In this document: in pieces, positions 25,417 through 36,624 of the stretch
Position numbering within the stretch: position 1 is the first letter of the stretch
How the letters are laid out: each line of letters begins with the position of its first letter
Assembly: GCA_018697195.1 (NCBI GenBank)
Contig: CM031878.1
Location: 72,237,285-72,301,284 of the forward strand
Length of the DNA: 64,000 nucleotides
Reading direction: 5' to 3'
DNA from: Certhia americana
Taxonomy: Eukaryota > Chordata > Aves > Passeriformes > Certhiidae
Notes under the pieces: generated by a model
The model's input: only the letters and a program-made list of their open reading frames with translations
Told to the model about the DNA's origin: nothing
Databases searched by the model: none
Translations under genes and position numbers: made by a program

Positions 25417-25424
25417 TGTATATA
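25417..25424 (+). promoter_or_regulatory. Pumilio-type RNA element TGTATATA (3'UTR)
   Basis: The octamer matches the Pumilio consensus UGUANAUA and lies in a 3'UTR stretch that is not repeat-derived. A second copy is at 26939-26946. Function is inferred from the motif only. Confidence 0.35.
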
Positions 25425-26659
25425 TGGAGTGGTCTTCAAGCAAAAGGAGCAATTTTAAAGAGAAAGTCAATCATTTTGGTGGTACTTCTAGCAAGAAAAA
25501 AAAAAATCTGAATAATGGAGGACAAGTCTATCCCCCATTATCTACTGCCTATATTTTGCAATTTAGGCTTTAAGTTAAAAAAAAAAAAAAAAAACAAAAA
25601 GAAAAAAGCTAGTAACATTTTTCTCTTTAGGAGGTGCACATACAATACTTTAAGAGGTTTAAGTACATTTTCCTATTATAAGAGAGCAGTTGACCCTGAA
25701 TTTAATTACAGATATGAAGAATTGCATGGAGATATTTCACTAATACTGACTGTATCAAAAAAAACAGAAGGCCATTTCAGAAAATTAGACTTCTTAGTTT
25801 AAATACTTGTGTCAATGTTCTTTTGAAATATTTGGTTTGTGTTCATAGTGTTGGGAGGTTTTGGGGTTCTTTTAATGTTATTCTTCTTTCGTGACTTCAG
25901 TTTTGCTTTTGAATTAATGTTTCTTGGTTTAGTAAATTAATTGTAGTCCATTCATCTGCATATAAAATTTTCATGTAATGCAACACGGTAATTTTAATTT
26001 GGTATTAATTTTGTGTTGAGTTTTTCAGCCCTATGTCCTGTGTCAGCTGCCAGCAGTTTTTACAATCTGCAAGGATAGCTCCATGCCTTGTGACAACACC
26101 CCATTATAATTCATTAAAAAATCATATATCTGATGTTCTTTTCAATTTGAAACTGCATACATGTTAAATTACATTATTCCTCAGCTACCAAAAAAAGCCT
26201 TCTTGGAATGGCATTTCCAGCGCCAAATTCTGCTCCCGGTTTCAGCAGTATCAGTCAGAAATAGCTCTTGGTTTCAGTGGAATCCTTCAGATTTAACAAA
26301 AGAGGTGGGAATCAGATTAGGGGATAGAATTAAACTTCTTTCCCTTTGATTTTATTTTGTTGTCTAGGTGCATAGCACTGCCACAAGGGGCACATTATAA
26401 ATTAACACAACTGTTCTCTCCCAGTGGAAGCAACCAGCCCCCCCAAAAAAACAGAAGTGCAGGACAGGAGCTGTCCCTTTAAGAGGAGACGGAGAAAAGC
26501 TCAGAAATGATCCTTGACTTCTGTATTAATTGTTAGCAATGACATTGATCGAGGCCAAAAGTGTTCTCCTAATTAAATTTCACCCTGAACCATTCAAGTA
26601 TTTGTAGGCAGGCTTCACCTTTATGTTGCTGGGTAATGTGCTACGTTTATAGCCTGGGA

Positions 26660-26665
26660 AATAAA
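26660..26665 (+). terminator. EDIL3: Possible proximal polyadenylation signal AATAAA
   Basis: A canonical hexamer sits about 350 bp before the distal signal. The downstream sequence is C-rich rather than G/T-rich for 40 bp, so it is a weaker candidate. It would shorten the 3'UTR and remove one Pumilio-type site. Confidence 0.3.
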
Positions 26666-26938
26666 GCACTGGCACGAGGCTCCTTTTTATCGGCGTCAAG
26701 GGCCCGTCGCCTCAACTCTGGCTCTGGATCTGAGGTTGACTTTCTCTTTTGGAATGGCTGCATACAAATTAAGTGTCAGTTTTGAAGACGAAGGGTACTA
26801 AATGAGTGTATCTTTGCTATACAACCAATGTGAACTATAATATTCAGTGCTGGCTTCTGATGTGTCAGTAAGTACAGAAGTATCTCGGACACAAACGACC
26901 TTTGCAACCCTTCAAGCTGTGTGATATTCAAATGGTTT

Positions 26939-26946
26939 TGTATATA
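26939..26946 (+). promoter_or_regulatory. Pumilio-type RNA element TGTATATA, second copy
   Basis: The same octamer occurs 60 bp before the distal polyadenylation signal, in the best-looking block of the 3'UTR. Function is inferred from the motif only. Confidence 0.35.
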
Positions 26947-27005
26947 CCTAAATCATGTAGAGCGATGTAAAACCAGTACGACCTTGTCTAGTCTTCAAAC
27001 TTAAC

Positions 27006-27011
27006 AATAAA
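27006..27011 (+). terminator. EDIL3: EDIL3 distal polyadenylation signal AATAAA
   Basis: A canonical hexamer is followed 14-35 bp later by a G/T-rich stretch (GGAGGTTTTCTTG, then GTTATGTTG), which fits a downstream cleavage element. Cleavage is expected near 27022-27032. It is the best 3' end because repeat-bearing intergenic DNA follows. An alternative proximal signal lies at 26660-26665. Confidence 0.65.
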
Positions 27012-27030
27012 ACTTTTGAAAAATGAGGAG

Positions 27031-29433
27031 GTTTTCTTGAAGCTGTTATGTTGCAGCGCCTTGAGGGAGACACAACTAATCTTGCTGGCAGCAAAATGTG
27101 GAGTGGAGATATGACATGGCATTTTCCTGGATTCATCCATGGGGTCTTTGTCTTAGGTAAGTTTGTTTCTGGCAAAATCAGCAGTTGGTGCTGCACTCCC
27201 CTCAATGTGCTGCCTTTGTTCTTTCAGATAAAAAAAACCCATAACCTGTAGGTTTGAAGGAGTCTAAAAGTATTTGTTTCTTTTCCTGTCCCACTGCTCT
27301 CTGAATGAGCACCAGAAACGTAAAATGACAGTTTGATTTCCTGTAACTCAAACTTCTTGAGATATTTTTCAGCCCTTATCCTCTCTCCTCGACTCCTGCA
27401 CAGGCAAATCAATTTCTGAGAAGATAAGAAGTGGCTGGAGCCCAGACCTGCAGTGAGATCCCACAGCAGAGCTGGTGTTTGCTCACACCCTTGCCATTTT
27501 TCTCTTTTATTTGCTGTGCAGCCTGCTCCCCAAAACGTCTTATATTAGTTATCTCTATAATTTCAATTTCTTAAGAAGCTGAGAGACTGAAGTAGCACAT
27601 GGAAAAGCCATTCGCTCCCAAACAATTTAAACAATTAAATTGTGTAAAAATACTCTGTTTATGGAGGAAGATGGAGCTTCAGTGGTTTGAATGAGCTTAT
27701 ACATACACATCCTTTTGCTTTATAATGGTTTCAGCTTGTGTCTTTTCTCCAAAAATCATCCTTTAGAGACAAAAAAACAGTCACTGCTGACAATGTCTGC
27801 CCAACATGCAGTCTCAACACCCACAGCAGCATTTTGTCTTTCAGCAGAAAAGTCATAAAATTGCAATTTTCTCTTATTACGTATCTCTACCAGTCACAAA
27901 AATGAGGACACAATGCTGCACACAAGAAGAGGAGTACTTTTGGAGAATGATGGGTGAACATTAGCTCTCAGTCACAAATTTCTGCACCTTGAATCTTTAT
28001 GACTTTTGGTTATAAATTACAACTCTTTCACGAAACATGGGAACTTTTCCTGAAGAACTGAAAAGCGGGTTTTTCTTACAATCTTCATAACACATACCCC
28101 CAGGAATTCTAGTGAAGACAACAAGAGAAAACAATGAGTAGATCTCTTCATAATAACACTACTCATCAATGTCCAGCCTCCCACTTATTTCCTAGAAGGA
28201 AAATATCTGTTGTTAATGAGCTCAAGGGATTAACACGAGCATCAACAGCATCATCATGAAATAAGTAGTGTCAGATATTTCTGTGTTAAACACAATGACA
28301 CTGATTTTACACCTTAGATTTAATAGCAGGAGGTCAATCTGCTCACTTTGTGATTGCTAAGTGACCTGTGATCACTTAGTCTTAGAAATCAAATAGGAAA
28401 AAAATTATGAGATCATTTTTTAATAGGACTAAATAAAGATAATTTTGCTGATCCCAAAGTCTTTTTTTTTTATATCGTTTGCATAATTTTCTTAATAGAT
28501 ACACTTTAAAATGTAGAACACTGCTTTAGATTAAGAATCTAAAATATAAAAGGCAGAATTGCACAAAACTTTGTTGTGCAGCTTTATTACTGCATTTATT
28601 GCAAATTAACTTTCAGCGATACATATAAATATGGATTTTTAAATTCCTCTGAATGGGAGAACATAGAAACATGCCTTGGTCTCACAGTTTAGCATGCTAG
28701 GAGTGTAGCAACACGTATTTTAGCAGTGTATGTCAGTAAGAATAATGGGGTCTTTATGCAGTTTATATCAAACTGGAATTAGGCTCCACGTGTGTGGGAG
28801 TGCACAGGAAGCATGAACCACCTGATGAAACACAGGTGGGGCACAGGAGGTGAGGAAGATGGCCAGAACACACCCTCTTTGTCACAATAATATTTCTGTC
28901 TCTGGTGTGCCAGCTGTGGGCTGCAGATATCTGAGGTCACACGTCAGATTTGGGTCACCAGGCACACTTCTCACTGCACAGAGGAAATCAACCCTCAAAA
29001 TGCACTAGGAAAGGTCACTAATCATTTTCACCACACTGGAAAACCAAAAGCAGGCTAAATGGATGTATTTGTTATCTAGGATGCTGTGAGAGGTCGGTAG
29101 GAGATGTGGAGAAAAGGTACTGTGCTGCCTTGGCTACAATAAATGCAACTAAGTACACAGACTGCATAAAATATGCATGTGATGCATTGAAGCAGGATCA
29201 AAGGGCCCCTAAGAAGTGATACATGCTATTTTCTGATGGAAGTGTTAGACAACATGATGTGGGTGCTGTGATCTGGCACAGTGTGGGTTTGCACGAGGTC
29301 TGGCTGGGATGGATTTACCCTTCCGAAGTTTCTGTGGGAGGGGAGCCTCAGTCACAGTCTCTTTAGGAAGGACAGGCAGGGGACACAAGGAGTGGGTGTC
29401 ACCTCTTGTCAGCACACAGGACATTCCTCTGGC
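27031..29433. other. Intergenic sequence downstream of EDIL3
   Basis: AT-rich unique sequence with no gene or recognised transposon. It holds one short hairpin at 28357-28379 and no long simple repeat. The last 150 bp (29280-29433) are GC-richer and may belong to an unrecognised repeat next to the LTR. Confidence 0.6.
28357..28379. repeat. Perfect 8-bp inverted repeat
   Basis: CTAAGTGA and TCACTTAG flank a 7-bp spacer (CCTGTGA). It could form a short hairpin or a dimer binding site; there is no sign that it is an RNA gene. Confidence 0.5.
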
Positions 29434-29990
29434 TGTCCTGGATGGTTTGAGACCCTGGCAAGGGGCTCAGAGACCTTGGCACGGAGTCAAAAACACCTGT
29501 GCCTTCCATTTTAGCCCATGGAAAAAATTACCAACTTTGTGTGAGGATTTACAAGCCACAAGAGTTTGAATAGAGTGATAGTTAATTTGTCAAAGGGTGA
29601 AAAAGTAGAATTTTGTGGGTTTTAGAATGGGGATTCAAGAGGCAAGAAGGAGGAATCTGGGTGTGTCCTGTCCTTTTTCTTCTTCTTCTCGTCCTTCATC
29701 TTCTGCTGTGATGGTGACACTTTCTGGTTTAGAGCAGAGACAAGACTGTCTAATGAGGGTGATAGGGATTGGAAATTTATTGTAAATAAAGTACACATAG
29801 TTCTGAGTATAAAAAGTCAACACCATCCTGAAGGCGAAGATTGTGCCTCAACCCGACCTGCTGAACAGACCTCAGCAGGTCAGAGAAGGAATGGAATAGA
29901 TCAGGAAAAATAAACAACCATGAAAAGCAGAACTGAAGGATCTTGATCTCTTCCTTGGTCACGGGACTGGGAGAAAAAGACTTTCTAATA
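29434..29990 (+). mobile_element. Solo LTR-like element (family shared with 45.0 and 63.5 kb)
   Basis: It starts TGTCCTGGATGGTTTGAG. A TATAAAA at 29808-29814 is followed about 100 bp later by AATAAA at 29909-29914, the U3/R layout of an LTR. Its 3' half (CGACCTGCTGAACAGACC, GGAAAAATAAACAACC) matches the elements at 45039 and 63472. I recall closely similar passerine endogenous retrovirus LTRs. No internal retroviral genes are present, so it is a solo LTR. The 3' edge is approximate. Confidence 0.75.
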
Positions 29991-30105
29991 TCTTAGGAGC
30001 CATAAAATCATCAAAACCTGGGAACCTATGATCAAAGACCAGCTGGAGTTCATGGAGCTCTGCTGGGATGGGTGAGGAAATGACAAAGAGCTAGCAGGGA
30101 GGGTG

Positions 30106-30183
30106 GGGACAGGTGACAGTGTATCAGGGATGTGCCACAGGGCAGGGACAGGTGACAGGGGGACAAGGAGGTGCCACAGACTG
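30106..30183 (+). repeat. 39-bp tandem repeat, two copies
   Basis: GGGACAGGTGACAG recurs at 30106 and 30145, and GTGCCACAG at 30132 and 30171, both exactly 39 bp apart. It lies at the 5' edge of the sense CR1 remnant. Confidence 0.8.
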
Positions 30184-30287
30184 CAGGAAGAGTCAGTGAG
30201 CCCTTCTATGGACAGACAGGAGCAGCCTTGTGTTCACAAGTCCTGATCCACAAGGAAGACTTCAACCACCTCAAACAAGAATCATGC
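30184..30287 (+). pseudogene. CR1 ORF2 remnant, endonuclease part
   Basis: CAGGAGCAGCCTTGTGTTCA and GAAGACTTCAACCACCTC match the CR1 ORF2 endonuclease region around the GDFNH motif (here the frame reads EDFNH). It is interrupted right after this motif by an antisense CR1 tail and resumes at 30556 with the region before the reverse transcriptase. The reading frame is broken, so no protein is made. Confidence 0.7.
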
Positions 30288-30555
30288 GTTGGGTTGGGCT
30301 GGATTGGGTTGGGAGAAAATTTAGGTAAAAATTATTTAAACACCCTGCCATGGCAGGGACCCCTCCCAGTGTGCCAGGTGCTCCCAGCCCCAATGTCCAG
30401 CCTGGCCTGGGACACTGCCAGGGATGCAGGGGCAGACCCAGCTGCTCTGGGCACCCTGTATCAGGGCCTGCCCACCCTGCCAAGGAACATTCCTTCTTAA
30501 TAACTAATAACTAAACTCACCTACCTTTTCTTCCTGACTTCTCAAAAACTAAACC
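30288..30555 (-). mobile_element. Antisense CR1 3'-end fragment inside a CR1 ORF2 remnant
   Basis: The plus strand shows TTGGGTTGGGAG, CCAGGTGCTCCCAGCCCC, AATGTCCAGCCTGGCCTGGG, GCTGCTCTGGGCACCCTG and finally AAAAACTAAACC, the order of an antisense CR1 tail. The flanking sequence on both sides is sense CR1 ORF2. The frames 30171-30500 and 30271-30483 are shadows of it. Confidence 0.85.
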
Positions 30556-31600
30556 TACCAAGAGGGGCTGTGGTGAAATGGTGGAACTCAAGATCCTTTG
30601 GGTGGTGAGGAGGGCCCACATCTTCAATGGCCTGGACTTCAGGAGAGGATAATTTCAGCTCTTCAGAGATCTGCTTCGTCGAGTGTGATGGGTTTAAGTC
30701 CAGGAGGGAATTGGGGCCAAATAAATCTGAGTAATATTCAATGATCACCTCCCCCAAACTCAGAAGCAAAACATCCCAACAAAGAGAAAATCAGACAAAC
30801 GTGACAGGAGTTCTGTGTGGATGACCAAGGAGCTCCCGGACAAAGAGAAAACACAGAAAGAAAATCTCCAGAGCATGGAGGCAATCACAGACAGCCTGGG
30901 AGGCTGCAGAGAAGTAGTCCAGGAATAGGTTAGGAAAGGTAAAGCCCTGATTGAGTTAAATCTTTCCAGGGACATCAAGGGCAACAAGAAAAGTTTGTGC
31001 AGGTATGTTGGTGACCAAAGGAAAAGTAGGGAAAATGTGGGCCCACTCTGGCAGAAAATGGGAGACCCAGGACACAGAGAATGCTGAGGTACTCAACTTG
31101 CCTCAGTTTCACCAAGAAGTGCTCCAGTTACACTGCCCAAGGTGCAGAAGGCGAAGGGAGGGGATGAAGAACTGCACAGGGTAGGAGGGGATCAGGCTGG
31201 AGACCATCCAAGAAACCTTGGAGGTTCCCATAGCCATGAGACCTGGCAAGATGCACCCGTGGGTCATGAGGGAATGGTCAGGGGAAGTACCTAAGCCACT
31301 TTTTATCATATTTGAGGAGCCACGGCAGTCTGGTGGAGTTCTCACTGACTTCAAAAAAGGAAACATAACCCAGAGTTTTAATAGGGGAATTAAGGGCGGG
31401 GGTAGCCATGGGAAGATAGAGCAGATCCTTCTGGAAATTATGCCAAAGCACATGAAGAATAAGGAGATATCTGACATCTTCATGTAGCTCCACTGAGGGA
31501 AAGTCATGTCTGAGAATTCTGGTGGGTTCTAGGATGCAGCTGCAGCACTGGTGGATGAGCTGCAGGAATTCCTGTTCTTTCCTCACTTTTTCCTCTTGAA
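30556..31600 (+). pseudogene. CR1 ORF2 remnant, linker and reverse transcriptase N-terminal part
   Basis: This decayed coding region has recognisable segments in order: GGAACTCAAGATCCTTTGGG, CATCCCAACAAAGAGAAAAT, AGGGACATCAAGGGCAACAA, GGAAAATGTGGGCCCACTC, GGGGAAGTACC, AGCAGATCCTTCTGGAAATT and GGTGGATGAG. These correspond to the CR1 ORF2 stretch between the endonuclease and the middle of the reverse transcriptase. Stops and indels break all frames; the open frame 31218-31487 covers a part of it. Together with 30184-30287 it is one old insertion. Confidence 0.88.
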
Positions 31601-32040
31601 GGATGTGCCTCTACTATTTTTGACTTGGAGAAATTCCTTTATTACATGTGACTCATGTTACTATAACAGGTTCACAGCTTCTCTAAAGTGTGTATTCACA
31701 GCTTCTTTTTAAGAGTGAAAAGGCACTAACGGGGAATTTTTGATTAAGCAATTAAAGCATGGGTTGTTTGTGTAAATATGGAATGTACATTTCCATACAT
31801 ATTTATATGTGTATATATATCTGTATTTTCTACAGGTCATGTCATATATGTCATATTTCATCCAAGAATAGAGAAAGTGTAAGTAGTATTACAAAGATAT
31901 TAATTAACCTCATCAAGCTAATCTGGCTGTTCTTCTGATGTATGCTGATATAATTTTCTTTTATTTAAGAGAAATTGATTGAGGAAGGGGAGAACAGTGA
32001 ATCTTTGTAGGTGTTTTATTTATGCCCTCAGTTTGCTACC
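31601..32040. other. Intergenic sequence, no feature
   Basis: AT-rich unique sequence with a TA/TG-rich stretch near 31795-31830. Nothing else recognised. Confidence 0.5.
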
Positions 32041-32330
32041 ACAGAATGGTTTGTGTGGGAGAGAGCATTCAAAGGCCAAACAGTCCCTGCCATGATCCTG
32101 AGCCAGACCATGTCACTCAGAGCCCCTCCAACCTGACCTTGAGTGTTTCCAGGGATGGAGCAGCCACCACCTCTCTGGAAAACCTCTGTCAGTGTTTCAC
32201 AGCCCTCACTGTAAAAAACTTCTTCCTCATATCTAATCTAAATTGACCCTCTTTTAGTTTAAAACCCTTTCCCCTTTGTCCAGTCACAAATGGTCCTGCT
32301 AAAAGTTATGTCCCCAGTTACCTTTCCTTA
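32041..32330 (-). mobile_element. CR1 LINE 3'-end fragment
   Basis: The plus strand runs ACAGAATGGTTTG, CATGATCCTGAGCCAGACCA, CCCTCCAACCTGACCTTGAG, TTTCCAGGGATGGAGCAGCC, ACCTCTCTGGAAAACCTCTG and CTTCTTCCTCATATCTAATC, then AAAACCCTTTCCCCTTTGTC. This is the full antisense order of a CR1 tail of a different subfamily from the 22.7-kb and 30.3-kb copies. Confidence 0.92.
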
Positions 32331-35300
32331 GAGGCTCACATGGAAATGGGCAGCATTACTTGAAAGTCAGAAGTGCTTCTTTATTGTAAAGCCATTTTTC
32401 CCTTTACTGAGGGATTTGCAAGTATTTAATTTCCATATTTTTCAGGAGCCACCACTGACCACTGACCTGAATGAGCGAGGAGTTTTTCTGGTTCACAAAG
32501 GTGGGAGTCAGAGTGGCTTCCAGAAGAATCTGGCACAATATTTATATAATATACATATATAGCACATGCCACTCACCACCTGCATTGGCTGCTCCACCTC
32601 CCCGTTCCTTTCCAGCTCCTGAGCCGTGACAGAAAAGTGTTGTTCAGTTGTGGCAGTGAGGCCAGCTATTCACAAGTGGCTTTTTCACTCAGTAACGGCC
32701 ACATTCCCCAAATATTTCTGGGAGTCCAAAGCCAGGCTTCCAAACCAGAGCAGTACAGGGGCTGGGTGTGATGTGGTGAAGGAAAACTCGCCCCTGGTGC
32801 CGGCAAGCTGAGCTGACTGAATGGCACACACAGTTTACATCTGCAAACACCGAGTGGGCAGCAGGAATGGTTCAGCAAACATGTCCCAGTTAATCCCTTC
32901 GTGGCATAAAAGACTGCACCTCACCTGAAACGGTTTGGGTATTTTTAAAAAAAAGAAAACGTTTAGCAGCGTTTTTCCTCTCGCCTCTGCCGCGAGCGTT
33001 CCTCTGGCCTCAAAAAAAAAAAGAAAGCAAAAAAAAGCATTTATGGTTAATTTCTTCTACAGTGGGTTGCTTTCTATTTGGATTCATGTCTGTCATGCAT
33101 TGAGACTGCCTGAATGGATGGATATTCTCCTGAAAGTAGATAACAGAGTGTTAAATCTCCACAGTGAGATGTAAGGTACTGGTCCCCATCATACCAAAGT
33201 CAGGGGCTGCCTGATACCTCCTTGAAGCTGCCAGAAAAATAGATAAGCAAACACCTTGATATCAAGCAACCACTTCACCGAACTAAGGACCTTATTTAGG
33301 TTGAAGGAGAGTGAAATGTGTGATTGCTGTTGCAGTGTGAGTGGTGGTGTGATTTCTGATGGGCGCCGTGCTCCTTTCAGGCACCCTCCCAGCAGCTCTG
33401 TATCACCAGGGCTCGAAGGAACACTCTCTGCTTCTCATCTGATATCTTTCACAAGTGATGCTGGAGTCGTCTTGCACTGTCTTTTGAAAATCTTCATTGG
33501 TGCCAATTTGTTGGTAAATCACTGAGGACCCTCTCAGAGCTGCCTTTTTTCCCCTTATTCTGAGGCCTCTGTACATACGGATGATCCTTTTGGTTGTATT
33601 CTGGTGTCATGGTGAATCAACTGCATGTATTGATGGTTTTGCAGCCCAGATCATCTCCTGAACTGCAGCAAAGGAGTGTTTTGATTGAACAGGCAAAGGC
33701 TTATTAGCATTCCTTCAATGTCTCAAGACAGTCTGGACTGGCTCTCCCTGGCCAGTGTAACAGACTTCAAACCAGGCAACACGTCTACCAGGCTGTTCTG
33801 GGGAGAGGCACTTTGATAACCTTCCCTTTTCCTATTTATCATCTTCCCCAGGGGCCTTTCCTTTAGCTCTGCAGTGAAAATATTGATTGTACCAGCCCTG
33901 GTCCCAGAGGATCCTTGTGCTTGCAGTGGGGTTTCAGCAGTCCTGGCTGCCCAGCAGTAATTCAGCTCCCACCAGCACGACTCCAGGCAGAGATTTTAGG
34001 AGCAGGTAAGTTATGCTGGTAGAGTCACACTGAAAGTGACTCCAGCTCCCATTCTGCCTCAGAATCCCTAAGCCTCCCCATGGTGCTGGCTTGGCATTTT
34101 CTCCGTGGTTCAGAGCACACAGAAACTGAAGCAAGTGTGGAAGTAGACAGGGCTGGGCTGGCCCCTGCATGCAGTTATTCCAACCACGAGGCTCTGTGAG
34201 CACCACTGCCAAAAACAACATGGGCAGAGTCAGCGCCTCCCATTCAAAAGGGCTGTCCCAACCCTGTGCAGCACAGAATTTGGGTTTTATTGCTTTTTGA
34301 CCAATTTATTTGGACTGCATTATGGAGGGACGGGAGGGGAAAGAGGGTAGATTTTCTTAATCCCCCAGTAGCCCTGTGACGCTCCAGGTCTCCCAGTCTC
34401 TAAGAAATGTGGTCTGGCTCTGAGCAGTTGAGTTGCCTCTACCTAAATTAATTGAAATTATTTTATAATCAGCCTGCTTGAAAGACTCATTCACATGACA
34501 CAATTCTGGCTAAAGTTATTTCAAATGTCAATGCTGCCTTAATGCACATCTTAACTATTTCACAGGGGCCTCTTCTTTATCTGTTTTCATCTTGAAACAA
34601 CCCAATTGCATGCAGGAGAATTAGTTACCTTGAGAACAGGAAAGATCATTCCCAAGAACACCAATCCACAGCCTCTATTAAACTGCACTTAAAGGGCAGT
34701 GGTGAGGGTAGGTGTGAGAAGGAGGAAGGGAAAGGACTGTCTGAATTTGCAGTCTGGAATTGGAGGTATTTTTGCAGCAGCAGGAGGAGCAGAGCTGTGA
34801 GAGGCATTTTCCCTGCCCTCCTCAGGCAGCACACAGGTGTGTGCAGGTGTGATGGGTTTTATTATGGGTAAGTGCTCAGGTTTGGCTGGGACTGCTACAC
34901 AGACTGCAAAATGCAGAAGCAGGCACAGCTGCAAGACTGGCATTTCTGCCTGCCTCCTCACCATGACCTTTTTTTTTTTCCTATTCCTGTTACATTGAAG
35001 TCTCTTAACTAATTATGCAGGATCTCAGCCTGCTATGTGATCCTGTTAGCTCCAGGCATAATTTCAAATGAGACAAGAGATCTCGGCTGTGCTGCTCCTT
35101 ACAGTGGCACTCATTCTTTGTCCGTTGTTAATTATTCCTTGCAGCTGACAATGAAACAAAGACCAAAGAGTTAATTCTCAGCTGCAAGGAGAAATCAGTG
35201 CTTGCTAATACATATTGTGTTATTCTGCTTATTTACCTAGAAAACACTGTTTGGTTTTGCAGTGTGAATGCTTGAAAAACAGGCACTAGATAAAAGGTGA

Positions 35301-35614
35301 GAAACATGAGACGTGAAGGAAAACATCAGATTTATTTGCGAGCCAGAGAGGATGTGCCACAAGCTGCTCTCAGGGAAGGTAGCAACAAACTTTGCAGGGG
35401 TTTTTCTCTCTTGTGCCTGTAGCTTTGATGGTGCCCTTTCCTCTCAGGCACATCCTTATGTGGCACAGAACATGCAGGTGTGTGACTGACCTGAAGGACA
35501 GCAGGGAGGATGGGAGCACCCTCACCACCCTCACCTCAATCCTTCTGTATAGCCATGGCAGAGGGAAATCTTCCCCTTCTCTCTGCAAGAGGAACAGAAA
35601 TCTGCCTCTTCTGA
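32331..35614. other. Intergenic sequence, no gene
   Basis: Mixed-composition unique sequence. Short frames such as 33256-33525, 33934-34221 and 34689-34964 have no recognisable domain or splice context. No transposon identified with confidence. Confidence 0.5.
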
Positions 35615-36060
35615 TGCCTTCTGGAGGCTGACCTGGAACAGAGACTAGACAGGGTAAAAGGATAAAGTAGGGATTTATTAAAAGGTCTCAATGGGTACAA
35701 CTGTGCTGCACAAGAGTGCAGATGGACCACACCCAAGATGCCCCAAAGTGGTCACAAAATGGCCCCCCAGGTCCATGAGGTCTCACATTTTTATAAGTTT
35801 TGGTCCATCACCATATTAGAATCAATTGTCCAACCACAGCGTCAGGTTATAAAGCTCCATCCTCCTTGCTTTTTCTTCTCACTTCACTGTTGTTTTCATT
35901 CTTGGGTCTGAAAGTTGTCCTAGGAATCAAGGTAGAGAAGGAATTGATTATCTACACCATGAAGAGAGCTTAGTAGCACTTAATATGAAACATAAAACTA
36001 CTCAACAAAACAGCACAGAGTCTAAAAAATATAATAGTTACAACCTAAGGCATCATTTCT
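35615..36060 (-). mobile_element. Probable solo LTR, minus strand
   Basis: The plus strand carries CTGACCTGGAACAGAGACTA, GTAGGGATTTATTAAAAGG (AATAAA on the minus strand), TGTGCTGCACAAGAGTGCAG, GTCACAAAATGGCCCC and TTTTTATAAGTTTTGGTCCA (TATAA-like on the minus strand). The spacing fits an LTR read on the minus strand, and I recall closely similar passerine endogenous retrovirus LTRs. Edges are approximate and no internal retroviral sequence is seen. Confidence 0.65.
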
Positions 36061-36624
36061 TTCCTGGGACTTCCTGGGGAGTCCCAAAGGAAAGCCATAA
36101 GGCACTGCAGAATGAGTTTGCTGGTGTCACTGGGGCTGTGAGCAGCACCCAGCCCATCAGAGGATTATTCCTCCATTGTACTGTCCTACCTGCCTTGTGC
36201 TGACACAATTACATGGGTGAAGAGTGCAATTCACCATCTGAAGCCCATCTGATTCTGAAATATAGCCAAACGTGTGATTTGCACATGTGTAGGTGTCCTT
36301 TAGACTTGGACTTCACACCTGAAGACAAAAATATTCAGCATTTCTGTACTTGGGCATTTATTTAGGTCAGGACTTTTTGCCAGATCTGAGTCCCCCAGAG
36401 ACATCTAGGTTTTTCCTCTGGCCTCTGCAGTACCATCAGCTCTGTGTTCCCCTCACAGGGTACAGTGGCTTGCTTCATTCACCTTTGTTTTCTGTCCTGA
36501 TTCCATCATCTTGCATCTCAAAGACAGTATGTACTGCAGGATTTTAATATATTGTGGACCCTGAGAGGTGTTCGTTGATCTTAATCCAAATTAAGTTGGA
36601 AGTAAGGAAGTGGAAATATTAGAT
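36061..36624. other. Intergenic sequence, no feature
   Basis: Unique sequence between an LTR and a CR1 copy. Short frames only; nothing recognised. Confidence 0.5.

Larger units (their letters stand above)
23274..27030 (+). other. EDIL3: EDIL3 3' untranslated region
   Basis: The region follows the TGA directly and stays free of recognised LINE or LTR insertions until the AATAAA at 27006-27011, which fits a long single-exon 3'UTR of about 3.75 kb. Visible elements include a GA tract at 24801-24820, AU-rich pentamers (ATTTA) at 25207-25233, two Pumilio-type octamers TGTATATA (25417-25424 and 26939-26946), a possible miR-137 seed match AGCAATAA at 23689-23696, and an earlier AATAAA at 26660-26665. 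The last 400 bp keep several CpGs and look more constrained than the middle. The 3' end position is inferred from the signal, not from transcript data. Confidence 0.75.

Noticed and set aside
29434..29990. Complete endogenous retrovirus at one of the LTRs
   Set aside because: None of the LTR-like elements is flanked by a matching second LTR with gag, pol or env sequence between; they are solo or fragmentary.
30171..30500. 109-codon frame and its antisense partner
   Set aside because: They overlie sense and antisense CR1 fragments.
31109..31586. Minus-strand frames of 132 and 102 codons
   Set aside because: They are antisense shadows of the decayed CR1 ORF2 remnant.
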